From: an uncultured Lachnospiraceae bacterium
GTDB taxonomy: Bacteria; Bacillota; Clostridia; Lachnospirales; Lachnospiraceae
Assembly: GCA_947594085.1 (NCBI GenBank)
Contig: CANQEB010000141.1
Span: forward strand, 1 to 6,525
Length of the DNA: 6,525 nucleotides
Direction: 5' to 3'
Positions 1 through 6,270 of the stretch are shown piece by piece (position 1 is the stretch's first letter; each line of letters opens with the position of its first letter). A program made the translations under genes and the position numbers. The notes beneath the pieces are model-generated. The model was not told the DNA's origin, made no database searches, and was given only the letters and a program-made list of their open reading frames with translations.

Positions 1-449
1 TTTCAGTTGACAATGTGTCCGAGAGCTTCATTCAGGATATCGATCTTACAGAGACGCTTGGGGATTACGATGAACTCCGGCTTGTCTCGGAAGCAGAACC
101 TACGGTTTCCGTATCCGTACAGATTGAGCAGAGCGGGGATCATACGCTGAGGATTCCACTATCCAATCTTGAGGTTCTGAATCGGCCGGAGGGTATGAAT
201 CTTACTTTCTCACCGGCTGACGAGATCTTGATACAGGTGCATTCCGATGACAAAGCGGGCGCGATTACGGTTCGGGATATCAAGGCGAGCATTGATCTGG
301 ATGCATGTACGGAGCCTGGGATTTATGAAATACCCGTTCAGATCGAGCTGCCGGAAAAATATGCGCTGACCTCGGAGGTAAAGCTTGTAGTGACAGCGGA
401 GAAACAAGAACAGCTACCTGATGACGACAGACAGAATGTGGGGGATTGA
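1..449 (+). CDS. cdaR: CdaR-like YbbR-domain protein, C-terminal part (5' end outside the window)
   Basis: The reading frame is open to the left edge (first full codon at position 3), so this is the last ~149 residues of a longer protein; the GTG at 15 is internal, not a start. The visible part is beta-rich and fits the end of a YbbR-repeat protein: the repeat-like stretches VSVQIEQSGDHTLRIPLSNL and then a block ending IDLDACTEPGIYEIPVQIEL and EVKLVVTAEK, followed by a short acidic polar tail. Known of the family: CdaR is a membrane-anchored extracytoplasmic protein that modulates the diadenylate cyclase CdaA (c-di-AMP), usually encoded just upstream. The membrane anchor and cdaA would lie outside this window. 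The HPr gene follows after two bases, implying cotranscription. The YbbR family is fairly clear; the specific CdaR role is inferred because the N-terminus and upstream gene cannot be seen. Confidence 0.72.
   Translation, partial: SVDNVSESFIQDIDLTETLGDYDELRLVSEAEPTVSVSVQIEQSGDHTLRIPLSNLEVLNRPEGMNLTFSPADEILIQVHSDDKAGAITVRDIKASIDLDACTEPGIYEIPVQIELPEKYALTSEVKLVVTAEKQEQLPDDDRQNVGD
440..444 (+). promoter_or_regulatory. Ribosome binding site that favours the 452 start of HPr
   Basis: A GGGGG run at 440-444, inside the last codons of the cdaR-like gene, lies 7 bases before the TTG at 452 but only one base before the in-frame TTG at 446. The spacing favours 452, which also places the catalytic histidine at residue 15 as in canonical HPr. 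Confidence 0.5.
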
Positions 450-451
450 CA

Positions 452-709
452 TTGATAGAGAGAAGACTAACGGTAAAAAATCAGCTTGGGCTACATCTCA
501 GACCAGCCGGAGAGTTGTGCAAAATGGCGACGGAGTATAAGTCGGAGATCAAGATTTGCTTTCGCAATAAGGAATTCAGCGCTAAGAGTATTTTGGGCAT
601 TTTGAGTGCATGTGTGCAGCAGGATGACGAGATTACACTTGTCTGCAGTGGAGCGGATGAAGAAGAGGCCTGTGAGGCGATAGCATCGTTCATAGAGAGC
701 CAGACGTGA
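452..709 (+). CDS. ptsH: HPr, PTS phosphocarrier protein
   Basis: An 85-residue protein of exactly the usual HPr size. With the TTG start at 452 the phosphoryl-accepting histidine in LGLHLRPAG is His15 (codon 494-496), Arg17 follows, and the regulatory serine in AKSILGI is Ser46 (codon 587-589), all at canonical numbers. Known of the family: HPr relays phosphate from PEP via enzyme I to sugar-specific EIIA proteins, and in Firmicutes HPr kinase phosphorylates Ser46 for CcpA-dependent catabolite repression. Retention of His15 distinguishes it from Crh, which lacks that histidine. Residue 16 is Leu and residue 20 Gly where many HPr proteins have Ala, a mild variation. The gene starts two bases after the cdaR-like stop, so it is probably translated from the same mRNA; no ptsI follows. 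It could be the main HPr or a paralogue; the symbol is given for the family. Confidence 0.88.
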   Translation: MIERRLTVKNQLGLHLRPAGELCKMATEYKSEIKICFRNKEFSAKSILGILSACVQQDDEITLVCSGADEEEACEAIASFIESQT

Positions 710-724
710 GCGGACATGAGTGCG

Positions 725-753
725 GATCAGGGATGCATGAGTGACGCATGATC
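725..753 (+). other. Small imperfect hairpin downstream of HPr
   Basis: GATC at 725-728 can pair with GATC at 750-753, and ATGC at 733-736 with GCAT at 746-749, with a 4-base one-sided bulge. An 8-base direct repeat, CATGAGTG, occurs at 715-722 and 736-743 in the same stretch. No T-run follows, so it is not a terminator by itself. The rest of 710-798 shows no gene. Function unknown; the pairing is short enough to be chance. Confidence 0.2.
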
Positions 754-798
754 TGAGGTTGGCATTGAAATTGAAATATTTGAGAATCTGAGAAGAAA

Positions 799-836
799 AA
801 ATAGGGCTGACACATGATTTTGTGCCAGCCTTATTT
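799..836. terminator. Bidirectional Rho-independent terminator between convergent genes
   Basis: Arms 799-814 and 821-836 pair over 16 positions with one A/C mismatch and one G-T wobble around a 6-base loop; the core is GGCTG and CACA against TGTG and CAGCC. Read on the - strand, the stem is followed by a clear T-rich tract (complement of the A-run at 795-801), so it is a good terminator for the L,D-transpeptidase gene. Read on the + strand, the T residues lie in the distal arm (TTATTT at 831-836), giving a weaker but plausible terminator for the cdaR-ptsH unit. Its position between two convergent genes supports a dual role. Confidence 0.85.
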
Positions 837-844
837 CGTGACCT

Positions 845-2683
845 TTAGGCGTATGGATCCGTCGGATCGTAGTTCTGCCCGGCGGGAAGCGTCGGTGCCC
901 GCTCGATGATTACGCTTGCCGGACATACAATGCTATCGCTGATGACAACCTTCGTGCCGCATGGACAATTGTCATACAAATATTTCGCATGCTTCACGGT
1001 GAGTCGAATGCAGCCGCCGGATGCCGGTCGGCCGAGCTTGTTATACTCGGCGGTTTTCAGCGTGTGGTTATCGGGCTGATAATTCGGCACAGAGTGAAAC
1101 AGGATGCTCGGTGTAATGTGTGAACAGTACTGTCCCCAGCATGGCCCGTTTAACTCATGCCAACGAAGCTTATCCATTATGTAAAATGTGCCGGTCGGTG
1201 TATTGTACCTGTTTGCAGCGGTAGAACATACAAATGCTCTCACCGGTGTGCTGCCTCGGTAGACTACTACAAAACAACCCTTGCGGTTGACCTCGATGCG
1301 CCATGCGCCTGTGAGATTGTCTCCGATCACAGCTCCATTGCTGCCGAAGGTGTATTCTTTGCCGGCAATCTTTTGCTTGCCGGTAAGCATCCGCCCATTG
1401 GAGGGGCTAAAATAATACCGGCTTCCGTTCTGGGCAAGCCATCCGGTGTGCAAGCTTCCGTCGCTTCTGAAATAATACCAGTATCTGTCTTTGCCGTTTT
1501 CGGAAAGTATATTTACAAAACCGGTGGTCATAGATGCGTATGTACTGGATGTTTTACTGGGATTAAAGTAGTACATCTTGTTGTTATATTTGAGCCATCC
1601 GGTCTTGACGACGAATGTTTCTGGATCTATGTAATACTTCCGTCCATTGATAATCTGCCATCCCCTTTGGCGAACGCCATACGCGTTGCTGTAGTAGAGA
1701 TTGTCTTTAACCGTGAAAAAGCCAGTCTGCAGTACACCGTACGCGTTAAAGTAATAATAATACTGGCCGATTTTCTTTGAACAGTCTTGCACACAGGCAT
1801 CATTCTTTTTCGGATTAAAGTAGTATTTTTTGCCGTTGATGATGTACCATCCGGAGACCCGACGGCCTTTGCTGTCATAATAGTATAATTTCTTGCCGTT
1901 TTCTCCCTTTACCCAGCCGGTTTTTGCGGCGCCCTTTTTGTTAAAGTAATAGGTATATTTTCCGATCTGTGTAATGCCCGAGGTGCGTTTGCCGGTCTTT
2001 TTGTCGAAATAGTACCGTTTGCCGTCGATTGTCTGGAATCCGGTCTTCAGGACGCCGTCTGACCCTGCATAATAATACCCTTTGTCGTAGGAAGAACGCT
2101 CGTAGGAGGTCAGACGCCCCTTCTTGGTGATATGATAGCGTTTTTTATTTACCTTGATCGTGCCCAGCTTGATGACACCCTTTGCGTTGGCGTAGTAATA
2201 GGCGCCATCATGTTTCACCCAGCTGCTGACTGCCAGAACGCCTCCCTGGCTGGAAGTCAGATAGTAATAGACATCAGGATTGCTGTGGAAACTGATCAGA
2301 CCGGTTATGCCGAGGCATAGAGCGCCCGGGTTTGCAGTTTCTCCGTCGGGGCGAAACAGATAGTATGTTCCATCGACTTTGTAATTGCCGGAAACGCGGT
2401 AACCAGATGCATTGAAATAATAACGGTTCCCGTCAAGATCCTGCCATCCCGTGAGTCTTGTACCATTCATCAGATAATACCAGCCATTCGAATCCTGCCG
2501 CCATCCGGAAAGCTCTGGAACAGGAGCCTCAGCGGAGGGTGGGGCTGTGGTGGAAGTATTAGCAGGAGCATCCGTCTCAGCTGCGGACACCACAAGACAG
2601 TCTGACCATGGAGCAGCTTGAAGCAATGGGAAGGCAAAGATAAGCCCAATGATCAGAAGATAAGATAATAACATTTTTTTCAT
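845..2683 (-). CDS. Secreted L,D-transpeptidase (YkuD) with cell-wall/glucan-binding repeats
   Basis: A 612-residue exported wall enzyme. The ATG at 2683 is chosen over an upstream in-frame ATG at 2737 because a strong AGGGGGA site precedes it by 9 bases and it begins a typical signal peptide (MKKMLLSYLLIIGLIFAF). A Ser/Thr/Pro/Ala-rich linker (~35-55) follows. Residues ~57-455 hold about 17 modules of ~20 residues with Gly-Trp/Phe starts and Tyr-Tyr-Phe cores, as in choline/glucan-binding (CW_binding_1-type) repeats. Residues ~459-585 form the YkuD domain: His530-Ser531 in FHSVPNY and the nucleophile Cys558 in ASGGCIRL. Known of the family: these enzymes make 3-3 peptidoglycan cross-links or attach proteins via a Cys acyl-enzyme. 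Unusual points: the residue before Gly-Cys is Gly, where His is commonest (S-H-G-C), and 27 residues separate His530 from Cys558, more than in the classical signature. A Pro-rich tail follows. Family assignment is firm; the repeat ligand is unknown. Confidence 0.93.
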   Translation of the reverse strand: MKKMLLSYLLIIGLIFAFPLLQAAPWSDCLVVSAAETDAPANTSTTAPPSAEAPVPELSGWRQDSNGWYYLMNGTRLTGWQDLDGNRYYFNASGYRVSGNYKVDGTYYLFRPDGETANPGALCLGITGLISFHSNPDVYYYLTSSQGGVLAVSSWVKHDGAYYYANAKGVIKLGTIKVNKKRYHITKKGRLTSYERSSYDKGYYYAGSDGVLKTGFQTIDGKRYYFDKKTGKRTSGITQIGKYTYYFNKKGAAKTGWVKGENGKKLYYYDSKGRRVSGWYIINGKKYYFNPKKNDACVQDCSKKIGQYYYYFNAYGVLQTGFFTVKDNLYYSNAYGVRQRGWQIINGRKYYIDPETFVVKTGWLKYNNKMYYFNPSKTSSTYASMTTGFVNILSENGKDRYWYYFRSDGSLHTGWLAQNGSRYYFSPSNGRMLTGKQKIAGKEYTFGSNGAVIGDNLTGAWRIEVNRKGCFVVVYRGSTPVRAFVCSTAANRYNTPTGTFYIMDKLRWHELNGPCWGQYCSHITPSILFHSVPNYQPDNHTLKTAEYNKLGRPASGGCIRLTVKHAKYLYDNCPCGTKVVISDSIVCPASVIIERAPTLPAGQNYDPTDPYA

Positions 2684-2692
2684 ATTGAAGAT

Positions 2693-2699
2693 TCCCCCT
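2693..2699 (-). promoter_or_regulatory. Ribosome binding site of the L,D-transpeptidase gene
   Basis: On the - strand AGGGGGA lies 9 bases upstream of the ATG at 2683. This decides the start; the in-frame ATG at 2737 would add 18 residues ahead of an otherwise complete signal peptide. Confidence 0.75.
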
Positions 2700-2758
2700 C
2701 TATGTGAATAAATCGGAAAAGCAGTCGAAAAATACAAAAAACCCCTTTATTTAGATTT

Positions 2759-2787
2759 ATTATATCTACTGCATGTCTGGAATGCAA
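2759..2787 (-). promoter_or_regulatory. Sigma-A-type promoter of the L,D-transpeptidase gene
   Basis: On the - strand a TTGCAT -35 box (2782-2787) is separated by 17 bases from a perfect TATAAT -10 box (2759-2764). Transcription would start near 2752 and leave a leader of about 70 bases before the ATG. The leader contains a GGGG followed by a six-T run but no clear hairpin in front of it, so I do not call an attenuator. Confidence 0.8.
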
Positions 2788-2843
2788 GGGAAGCAGAATA
2801 GGAAAATTCTTAATTATTTTTTAACTTCAGGTTTCCTTTTAGG

Positions 2844-2872
2844 TTGTCAATTGTCGTGAATTGTTCTATAAT
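2844..2872 (+). promoter_or_regulatory. Sigma-A-type promoter of the glycan gene pair
   Basis: A TTGTCA -35 box (2844-2849), a 17-base spacer and a perfect TATAAT -10 box (2867-2872). The start site would be near 2879, giving a short leader before the GTG at 2900. The spacer region holds a CAATT (2848-2852) and AATTG (2859-2863) inverted repeat separated by six bases, a possible operator half-site pair, though AT-rich sequence makes this weak. It is divergent from the promoter at 2759-2787, with 56 bases between the two -35 boxes. Confidence 0.8.
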
Positions 2873-2885
2873 AATTGAAATCAAT

Positions 2886-2891
2886 AAGGAG
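2886..2891 (+). promoter_or_regulatory. Ribosome binding site of the sugar transferase gene
   Basis: AAGGAG ends 8 bases before the GTG at 2900. The earlier in-frame GTG at 2891 overlaps this site and so cannot use it, which is why 2900 is taken as the start. Confidence 0.75.
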
Positions 2892-2899
2892 TGGGCAAG

Positions 2900-4315
2900 G
2901 TGAGAAGACGAGAACAATACAAGCGTCTGATTATGTTTTTGGCATCTGTTTTGATCGTTGCGATTCAGACAGGTGTGTTTGCGTACGCTTGGTTTAAGGA
3001 ATATCACGTGAGTACTGTCATAGGAAGAAGATACGGGTACTGGGGACACTGGGCATTGCTCGGACTGTACGCGCTTATGGTAGTTTTGGTATCCAGGCTT
3101 TTCTCGGCGTTTAAGGTAGGCTACCAGCGAGTACTCGATGTGCTCCTCTCACAGATATTCTCTGTTTTGCTTGTGAATGTAGTTGCATATCTTCAGCTTG
3201 CCCTGATCGGCCGTTGGCGTTTCATGCAGTATATTGGTCCGATGCTGCGGGTGACTGCGGTCAATCTCGTAGCAGTGGTGCTGTGGGTGTTGTTCATGCG
3301 TGTGGTATATACGAGAATCTATCCACCGCACGAAGTCCTGCTGATTTATGGCGGGGTCAATCCGAAAGCCCTGATGAAAAAGATGGAGGGGCGCAAAGAC
3401 AAGTATATCATTAGCGGGACACTTTGTCTGGACAAGGGGATTGACTATATACGACAGGAAATTCCAAAATATCAGGCTATTGTGATTGGGGATATTCCGT
3501 CTCACGAGCGGAATCTTATTCTGAAGTTTTGTTTTGAGAATAATATGCGGTGTTACTGTCTGCCTAAGATATCGGATATTATGATCATGAGTTCAGAGAA
3601 GATTCACTTGTTTGATACACCGCTGCTATTGTTCCGGAACCGTGGCCTGACCGTGGAGCAGCAGGCACTCAAGCGAGTTTTTGACATCGTGTGCTCTGTT
3701 TTGATGTTGGTTGTTTTTTCACCGATTCTTTTGGTGATCGCAATTCTTGTCAAGTGTTATGACGGAGGGCCGGTGTTTTACAAACAGCCGCGCTTGACCA
3801 AGGACGGAAAAGTGTTCGAGGTATTGAAGTTTCGCAGCATGCGTGTGGATTCCGAGAAAAGCGGCGCCCGGCTTGCAATGAAGGGCGATAGCCGGATCAC
3901 TCCGATCGGGAAGGTGCTCCGCAATATACACTTTGACGAGCTTCCGCAGCTTTTCAATATCATAAAAGGTGATATGTCGCTGGTCGGGCCGCGTCCCGAA
4001 CGCCCGGAAATTGCCGCGCAATACCGAAAGGACCTGCCGGAGTTCGACTATCGTCTGAAGGTGAAGGCCGGACTCACGGGTTATGCACAGGTATATGGAA
4101 AATATAACACTACGCCATATGACAAGCTAAAGCTGGACCTGACCTATATCGAGAATTATTCATTTGTGCTGGATCTTCAATTGATTGCCACGACGGTTAA
4201 GATCCTTTTTCAAAAGGAAAACACAGAAGGTGTTGAGAAGTGGCAGATGACGGCCGAGACAGGCCGGGATACAAAAACGGTTGACGGTCAGGAGAATACA
4301 TGGGACAAGAAGTGA
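2900..4315 (+). CDS. Polyprenyl-phosphate sugar-1-phosphate transferase (initiating glycosyltransferase)
   Basis: A 471-residue membrane enzyme of the usual long WbaP/CpsE-like form. Four hydrophobic segments (~10-32, 50-68, 78-103, 115-138) are followed by a nucleotide-fold-like soluble domain (~144-240, CoA_binding_3 type) and then the Bac_transf catalytic domain (~255-440). That domain begins with a membrane hairpin (KRVFDIVCSVLMLVVFSPIL) and carries the hallmarks KFRSM (310-314), DELPQLFN with the Asp346-Glu347 pair, KGDMSLVGPRPE (356-367) and KAGLTGYAQV (389-398). Known of the family: such enzymes transfer a sugar-1-phosphate from a nucleotide sugar to undecaprenyl phosphate, the first step of exopolysaccharide, capsule or teichuronic-type glycan assembly; the Asp-Glu pair is catalytic. 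The sugar (glucose, galactose or other) cannot be read from sequence. It has its own promoter, and its 3' end overlaps the next glycosyltransferase gene by 16 bases. A charged tail (~441-471) lies beyond the domain. Confidence 0.93.
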   Translation: MRRREQYKRLIMFLASVLIVAIQTGVFAYAWFKEYHVSTVIGRRYGYWGHWALLGLYALMVVLVSRLFSAFKVGYQRVLDVLLSQIFSVLLVNVVAYLQLALIGRWRFMQYIGPMLRVTAVNLVAVVLWVLFMRVVYTRIYPPHEVLLIYGGVNPKALMKKMEGRKDKYIISGTLCLDKGIDYIRQEIPKYQAIVIGDIPSHERNLILKFCFENNMRCYCLPKISDIMIMSSEKIHLFDTPLLLFRNRGLTVEQQALKRVFDIVCSVLMLVVFSPILLVIAILVKCYDGGPVFYKQPRLTKDGKVFEVLKFRSMRVDSEKSGARLAMKGDSRITPIGKVLRNIHFDELPQLFNIIKGDMSLVGPRPERPEIAAQYRKDLPEFDYRLKVKAGLTGYAQVYGKYNTTPYDKLKLDLTYIENYSFVLDLQLIATTVKILFQKENTEGVEKWQMTAETGRDTKTVDGQENTWDKK

Positions 4316-5064
4316 CGGTTTCGGTGATTATGCCGGCCTATCAGTGCGAGAAAACAATAAGACAGGCAATCGACTCTGCTCTGGCCCAGGAAGTGCCGCT
4401 TGAGCTTATTGTAGTGAATGATCAATCACCGGATGACCTGGACACTGTGATGACGCGCTACGCGAGTGATGAGAGAGTTCGCTATATCAAAAACACGAAA
4501 AACCTTGGCGCGGCAGCCTCGCGAAACCTTGGCGTGGAGCTTGCGCGTGGCGGTTATGTGGCTTTTCTGGACGCGGATGACTGGTGGGCAGAAGGGAAGC
4601 TCGCAAGACAGCTCGCCGCGTTGGAACAGACCAAGTCAGTGCTATGCTCTACGGGCAGAGAGCTTGTGACACCGGAAGGACAGTTGACCGGGCGTGTGAT
4701 CGGAGTGAGAGAGAAAATTACCTATCGGTCGCTTTTGCTTCACAATTGTATCAACTGCTCGTCTGTCCTTGTGCGCACGGAGGTTGCGCGTGAGTTCCCG
4801 ATGCAGCATGAGGATAGTCACGAGGATTACATTACATGGCTCGGAATTTTGAAAAAGTATGGACATGCTGTGGCCATCAATGAGCCGCTTTTGAAATACA
4901 GGCTGAGTTCCGGAGGAAAATCCGGGGATAAGCTGAAGTCCGCACGGATGACGTACTGGGCGTACCGCTATGCCGGATTCGGCCCGTTGTCTGCAGCAGG
5001 TCTGTTTTGCGCGTATGCGGTGAACGGAGTGCTCAAGTATGCACGGGCATATCTGAAGCATTAA
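4300..5064 (+). CDS. Family 2 glycosyltransferase (TuaG-like)
   Basis: A 254-residue GT-A-fold enzyme, without a clear multi-pass membrane domain, that likely adds a sugar to the lipid-linked product of the upstream gene. The N-terminal half has the GT2 signature: VSVIMPAYQ (7-15), LELIVVNDQSPDD (34-46), NLGAAASRNLG (68-78) and the metal/nucleotide-binding DAD (91-93) in AFLDADDWW. His174-Glu175-Asp176 (SHEDY) fits the position of the general-base Asp. The C-terminal segment (224-249) is mildly hydrophobic and could contact the membrane. The ATG at 4300 lies within the end of the transferase gene, with AGGAG five to six bases ahead, suggesting translational coupling; a GTG at 4312 is a weaker alternative start. 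It resembles TuaG-type transferases in size and motifs, but donor and acceptor are unknown. A pathway with only one extending transferase here implies other genes elsewhere. Confidence 0.9.
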   Translation: MGQEVTVSVIMPAYQCEKTIRQAIDSALAQEVPLELIVVNDQSPDDLDTVMTRYASDERVRYIKNTKNLGAAASRNLGVELARGGYVAFLDADDWWAEGKLARQLAALEQTKSVLCSTGRELVTPEGQLTGRVIGVREKITYRSLLLHNCINCSSVLVRTEVAREFPMQHEDSHEDYITWLGILKKYGHAVAINEPLLKYRLSSGGKSGDKLKSARMTYWAYRYAGFGPLSAAGLFCAYAVNGVLKYARAYLKH

Positions 5065-5149
5065 AGAAAACATGCCTTGTGTGCTGCCAAAAGCTGTGCG
5101 AGAGTGAACGCTAGGACAGTAGAACATTACATCAACAAAAACAGAGTAT

Positions 5150-5154
5150 GGAGG
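5150..5154 (+). promoter_or_regulatory. Ribosome binding site of pyrF
   Basis: GGAGG lies 6 bases before the ATG at 5161 and fixes the start; an in-frame ATG at 5077 lacks such a site and would add 28 residues that are not part of the family. The 96 bases between the glycosyltransferase stop and this gene show no clear promoter, terminator or pyrimidine-type attenuator. Confidence 0.8.
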
Positions 5155-5160
5155 CCGGAT

Positions 5161-6087
5161 ATGATTGACAAATTAATTGAGAATATCAAGAAGACAAATG
5201 CGCCCGTCGTGGTCGGGCTGGATCCGATGCTGAATTATATCCCGGAGCATATCGTGAGGAAGGCATTTGCAGAGTTTGGGGAGACCTTGGAGGGTGCTGC
5301 AGAAGCAGTTTGGCAGTATAACAAGGCAATTGTGGATGCGACATATGATCTGATTCCGGCGGTGAAGCCGCAGATTGCGATGTACGAGCAGTTCGGGATT
5401 CCGGGATTGCAGGTGTTCAAGAGGACAGTTGATTACTGTCAGCGCAAAGGGCTTGTCGTGATCGGCGACGTGAAGCGCGGCGATATCGGGTCAACTTCTG
5501 CCGCATATGCCACTGCACATCTTGGCACGATTCAGGTGGGGCAGAAGGCATTTATGCCATTTGGAGAGGATTTTGCGACGGTCAATCCGTATCTGGGGAC
5601 CGACGGCATCAAGCCGTTTCTCGACGTGTGTCGCGAAGCGAAGAAAGGCATCTTCATTTTGGTGAAGACATCGAATCCCTCGAGTGGAGAATTTCAGGAT
5701 CGCCAGATTGATGGCAGGCCACTGTACGAGCTGGTGGGCGAGAAGGTGGCCGAATGGGCGGACTCCTGCATGGGAGAGGCCTACAGTTACGTCGGTGCGG
5801 TTGTGGGCGCGACTTATCCCGAGATGGGGAAGGTGCTGCGCAAGATCATGCAAAAGTCTTACATCCTGGTGCCGGGCTACGGTGCGCAGGGCGGCAAGGC
5901 GGCGGATTTGGTGCATTATTTCAACAAGGATGGACTCGGTGCGATTGTGAACTCGTCGCGCGGCATCATCGCGGCCTACAAGCAGGAGAAATATGCGGCT
6001 TTCGGCGCAGAGCATTTTGCGGACGCGAGCCGGCAGGCGGTTCTGGACATGATCGCGGATATCAATGGGGCGTTGGGTGCGCGTTAA
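5161..6087 (+). CDS. pyrF: Orotidine-5'-phosphate decarboxylase, type 2
   Basis: A 308-residue cytoplasmic enzyme, the length of the long type 2 form rather than the ~240-residue type 1. It decarboxylates OMP to UMP, the last step of de novo pyrimidine synthesis. Visible landmarks of the TIM-barrel active site are VVVGLDP (Asp21), AVKPQIAMYEQFG (Lys69), and the central GDVKRGDIGSTSAAYA, which supplies Asp103, Lys105 and Asp108. Further landmarks are VKTSNPSSGE (168-177), GAVVGATYPE (212-221), the phosphate-binding region LVPGYGAQGG (236-245) and NSSRG with Arg267. No key residue is missing. In many clostridia pyrF heads a cluster with pyrK, pyrD and pyrE; here 438 non-coding bases follow, so no such neighbour is visible. 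It lies on the same strand as the glycan genes and may be read through from their promoter, but the 96-base gap leaves this open. Confidence 0.96.
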   Translation: MIDKLIENIKKTNAPVVVGLDPMLNYIPEHIVRKAFAEFGETLEGAAEAVWQYNKAIVDATYDLIPAVKPQIAMYEQFGIPGLQVFKRTVDYCQRKGLVVIGDVKRGDIGSTSAAYATAHLGTIQVGQKAFMPFGEDFATVNPYLGTDGIKPFLDVCREAKKGIFILVKTSNPSSGEFQDRQIDGRPLYELVGEKVAEWADSCMGEAYSYVGAVVGATYPEMGKVLRKIMQKSYILVPGYGAQGGKAADLVHYFNKDGLGAIVNSSRGIIAAYKQEKYAAFGAEHFADASRQAVLDMIADINGALGAR

Positions 6088-6123
6088 GGGCGTGTTTAAC
6101 GTACATTAACAACCCGGACGCCC
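6088..6123 (+). other. Hairpin immediately after pyrF
   Basis: GGGCGT (6088-6093), directly after the stop codon, pairs perfectly with ACGCCC (6118-6123). Inside, GTT and AA (6094-6099, one bulged T) pair with TTAAC (6106-6110). There is no T-run after it, so it is not a standard terminator; it might protect the 3' end of the pyrF mRNA or belong to the structured region that follows. Its right arm overlaps the base of the next long inverted repeat. Confidence 0.35.
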
Positions 6124-6260
6124 TGCAAGGGCTTGCAATGTCAGGGCAGACCCGCTCGCGCTTAATCGGGCACGTAGCGGTGCATAAGCTCGCTCGCGCT
6201 CACCAAGCACCGACGGCCCTCAATGATCTGCCCCTGACACAGCAAGCCCCTTTGCCGGGC
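6120..6260. repeat. Long imperfect inverted repeat enclosing repeat copy 1
   Basis: The outer arms are GGGCTTGC (6129-6136) with GCAAGCCC (6242-6249), and GTCAGGGCAGA (6140-6150) with TCTGCCCCTGAC (6227-6238), the right arm having one extra base; a 3x3 internal loop separates the two helices. Weaker pairing continues outward to GCCC (6120-6123) with GGGC (6257-6260). Enclosed at 6165-6222 is a second bulged hairpin: GGGC (6168-6171) with GCCC (6216-6219), CGT (6173-6175) with ACG (6213-6215), and CGGTGC (6178-6183) with GCACCG (6207-6212). A 9-base direct repeat, GCTCGCGCT, is at 6154-6162 and 6192-6200. The inner unit has a diverged inverted copy at 6461-6520. No coding sequence is credible here. 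I read it as a folded intergenic repeat or RNA element of unknown family. Confidence 0.6.
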
Positions 6261-6270
6261 TGTGCTGTGT
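6237..6270 (+). other. Strong hairpin, competitor of the long inverted repeat; weak terminator candidate
   Basis: ACACAGCA (6237-6244) pairs with TGCTGTGT (6263-6270) and AGCCC (6245-6249) with GGGCT (6257-6261), with G6262 bulged and a 7-base loop (6250-6256). That is 13 pairs. It uses the same GCAAGCCC that closes the outer arm of the longer repeat, so the two folds exclude each other. What follows is ATATAATAAT, not a T-run, so intrinsic termination of pyrF transcripts here is possible but not well supported. Confidence 0.4.

Noticed and set aside
446..451. Earlier TTG start for HPr at 446
   Set aside because: The GGGGG site would be only one base away and the active histidine would become residue 17 rather than 15.
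1157..1780. A 207-residue open frame on the + strand opposite the L,D-transpeptidase gene
   Set aside because: It is antisense to the repeat region, has no ribosome site and no recognisable motif; the repeated Tyr/Gly codons keep the opposite strand open.
2891..2899. Earlier GTG start for the sugar transferase at 2891
   Set aside because: It overlaps the AAGGAG ribosome site, which is correctly spaced for the GTG at 2900.
5077..5160. 28-residue N-terminal extension of PyrF
   Set aside because: No ribosome site at 5077, the extra residues are unlike the family, and GGAGG lies ideally before the ATG at 5161.
5065..5160. Pyrimidine-responsive attenuator or riboswitch before pyrF
   Set aside because: No paired terminator/antiterminator stems or T-run are visible in these 96 bases.
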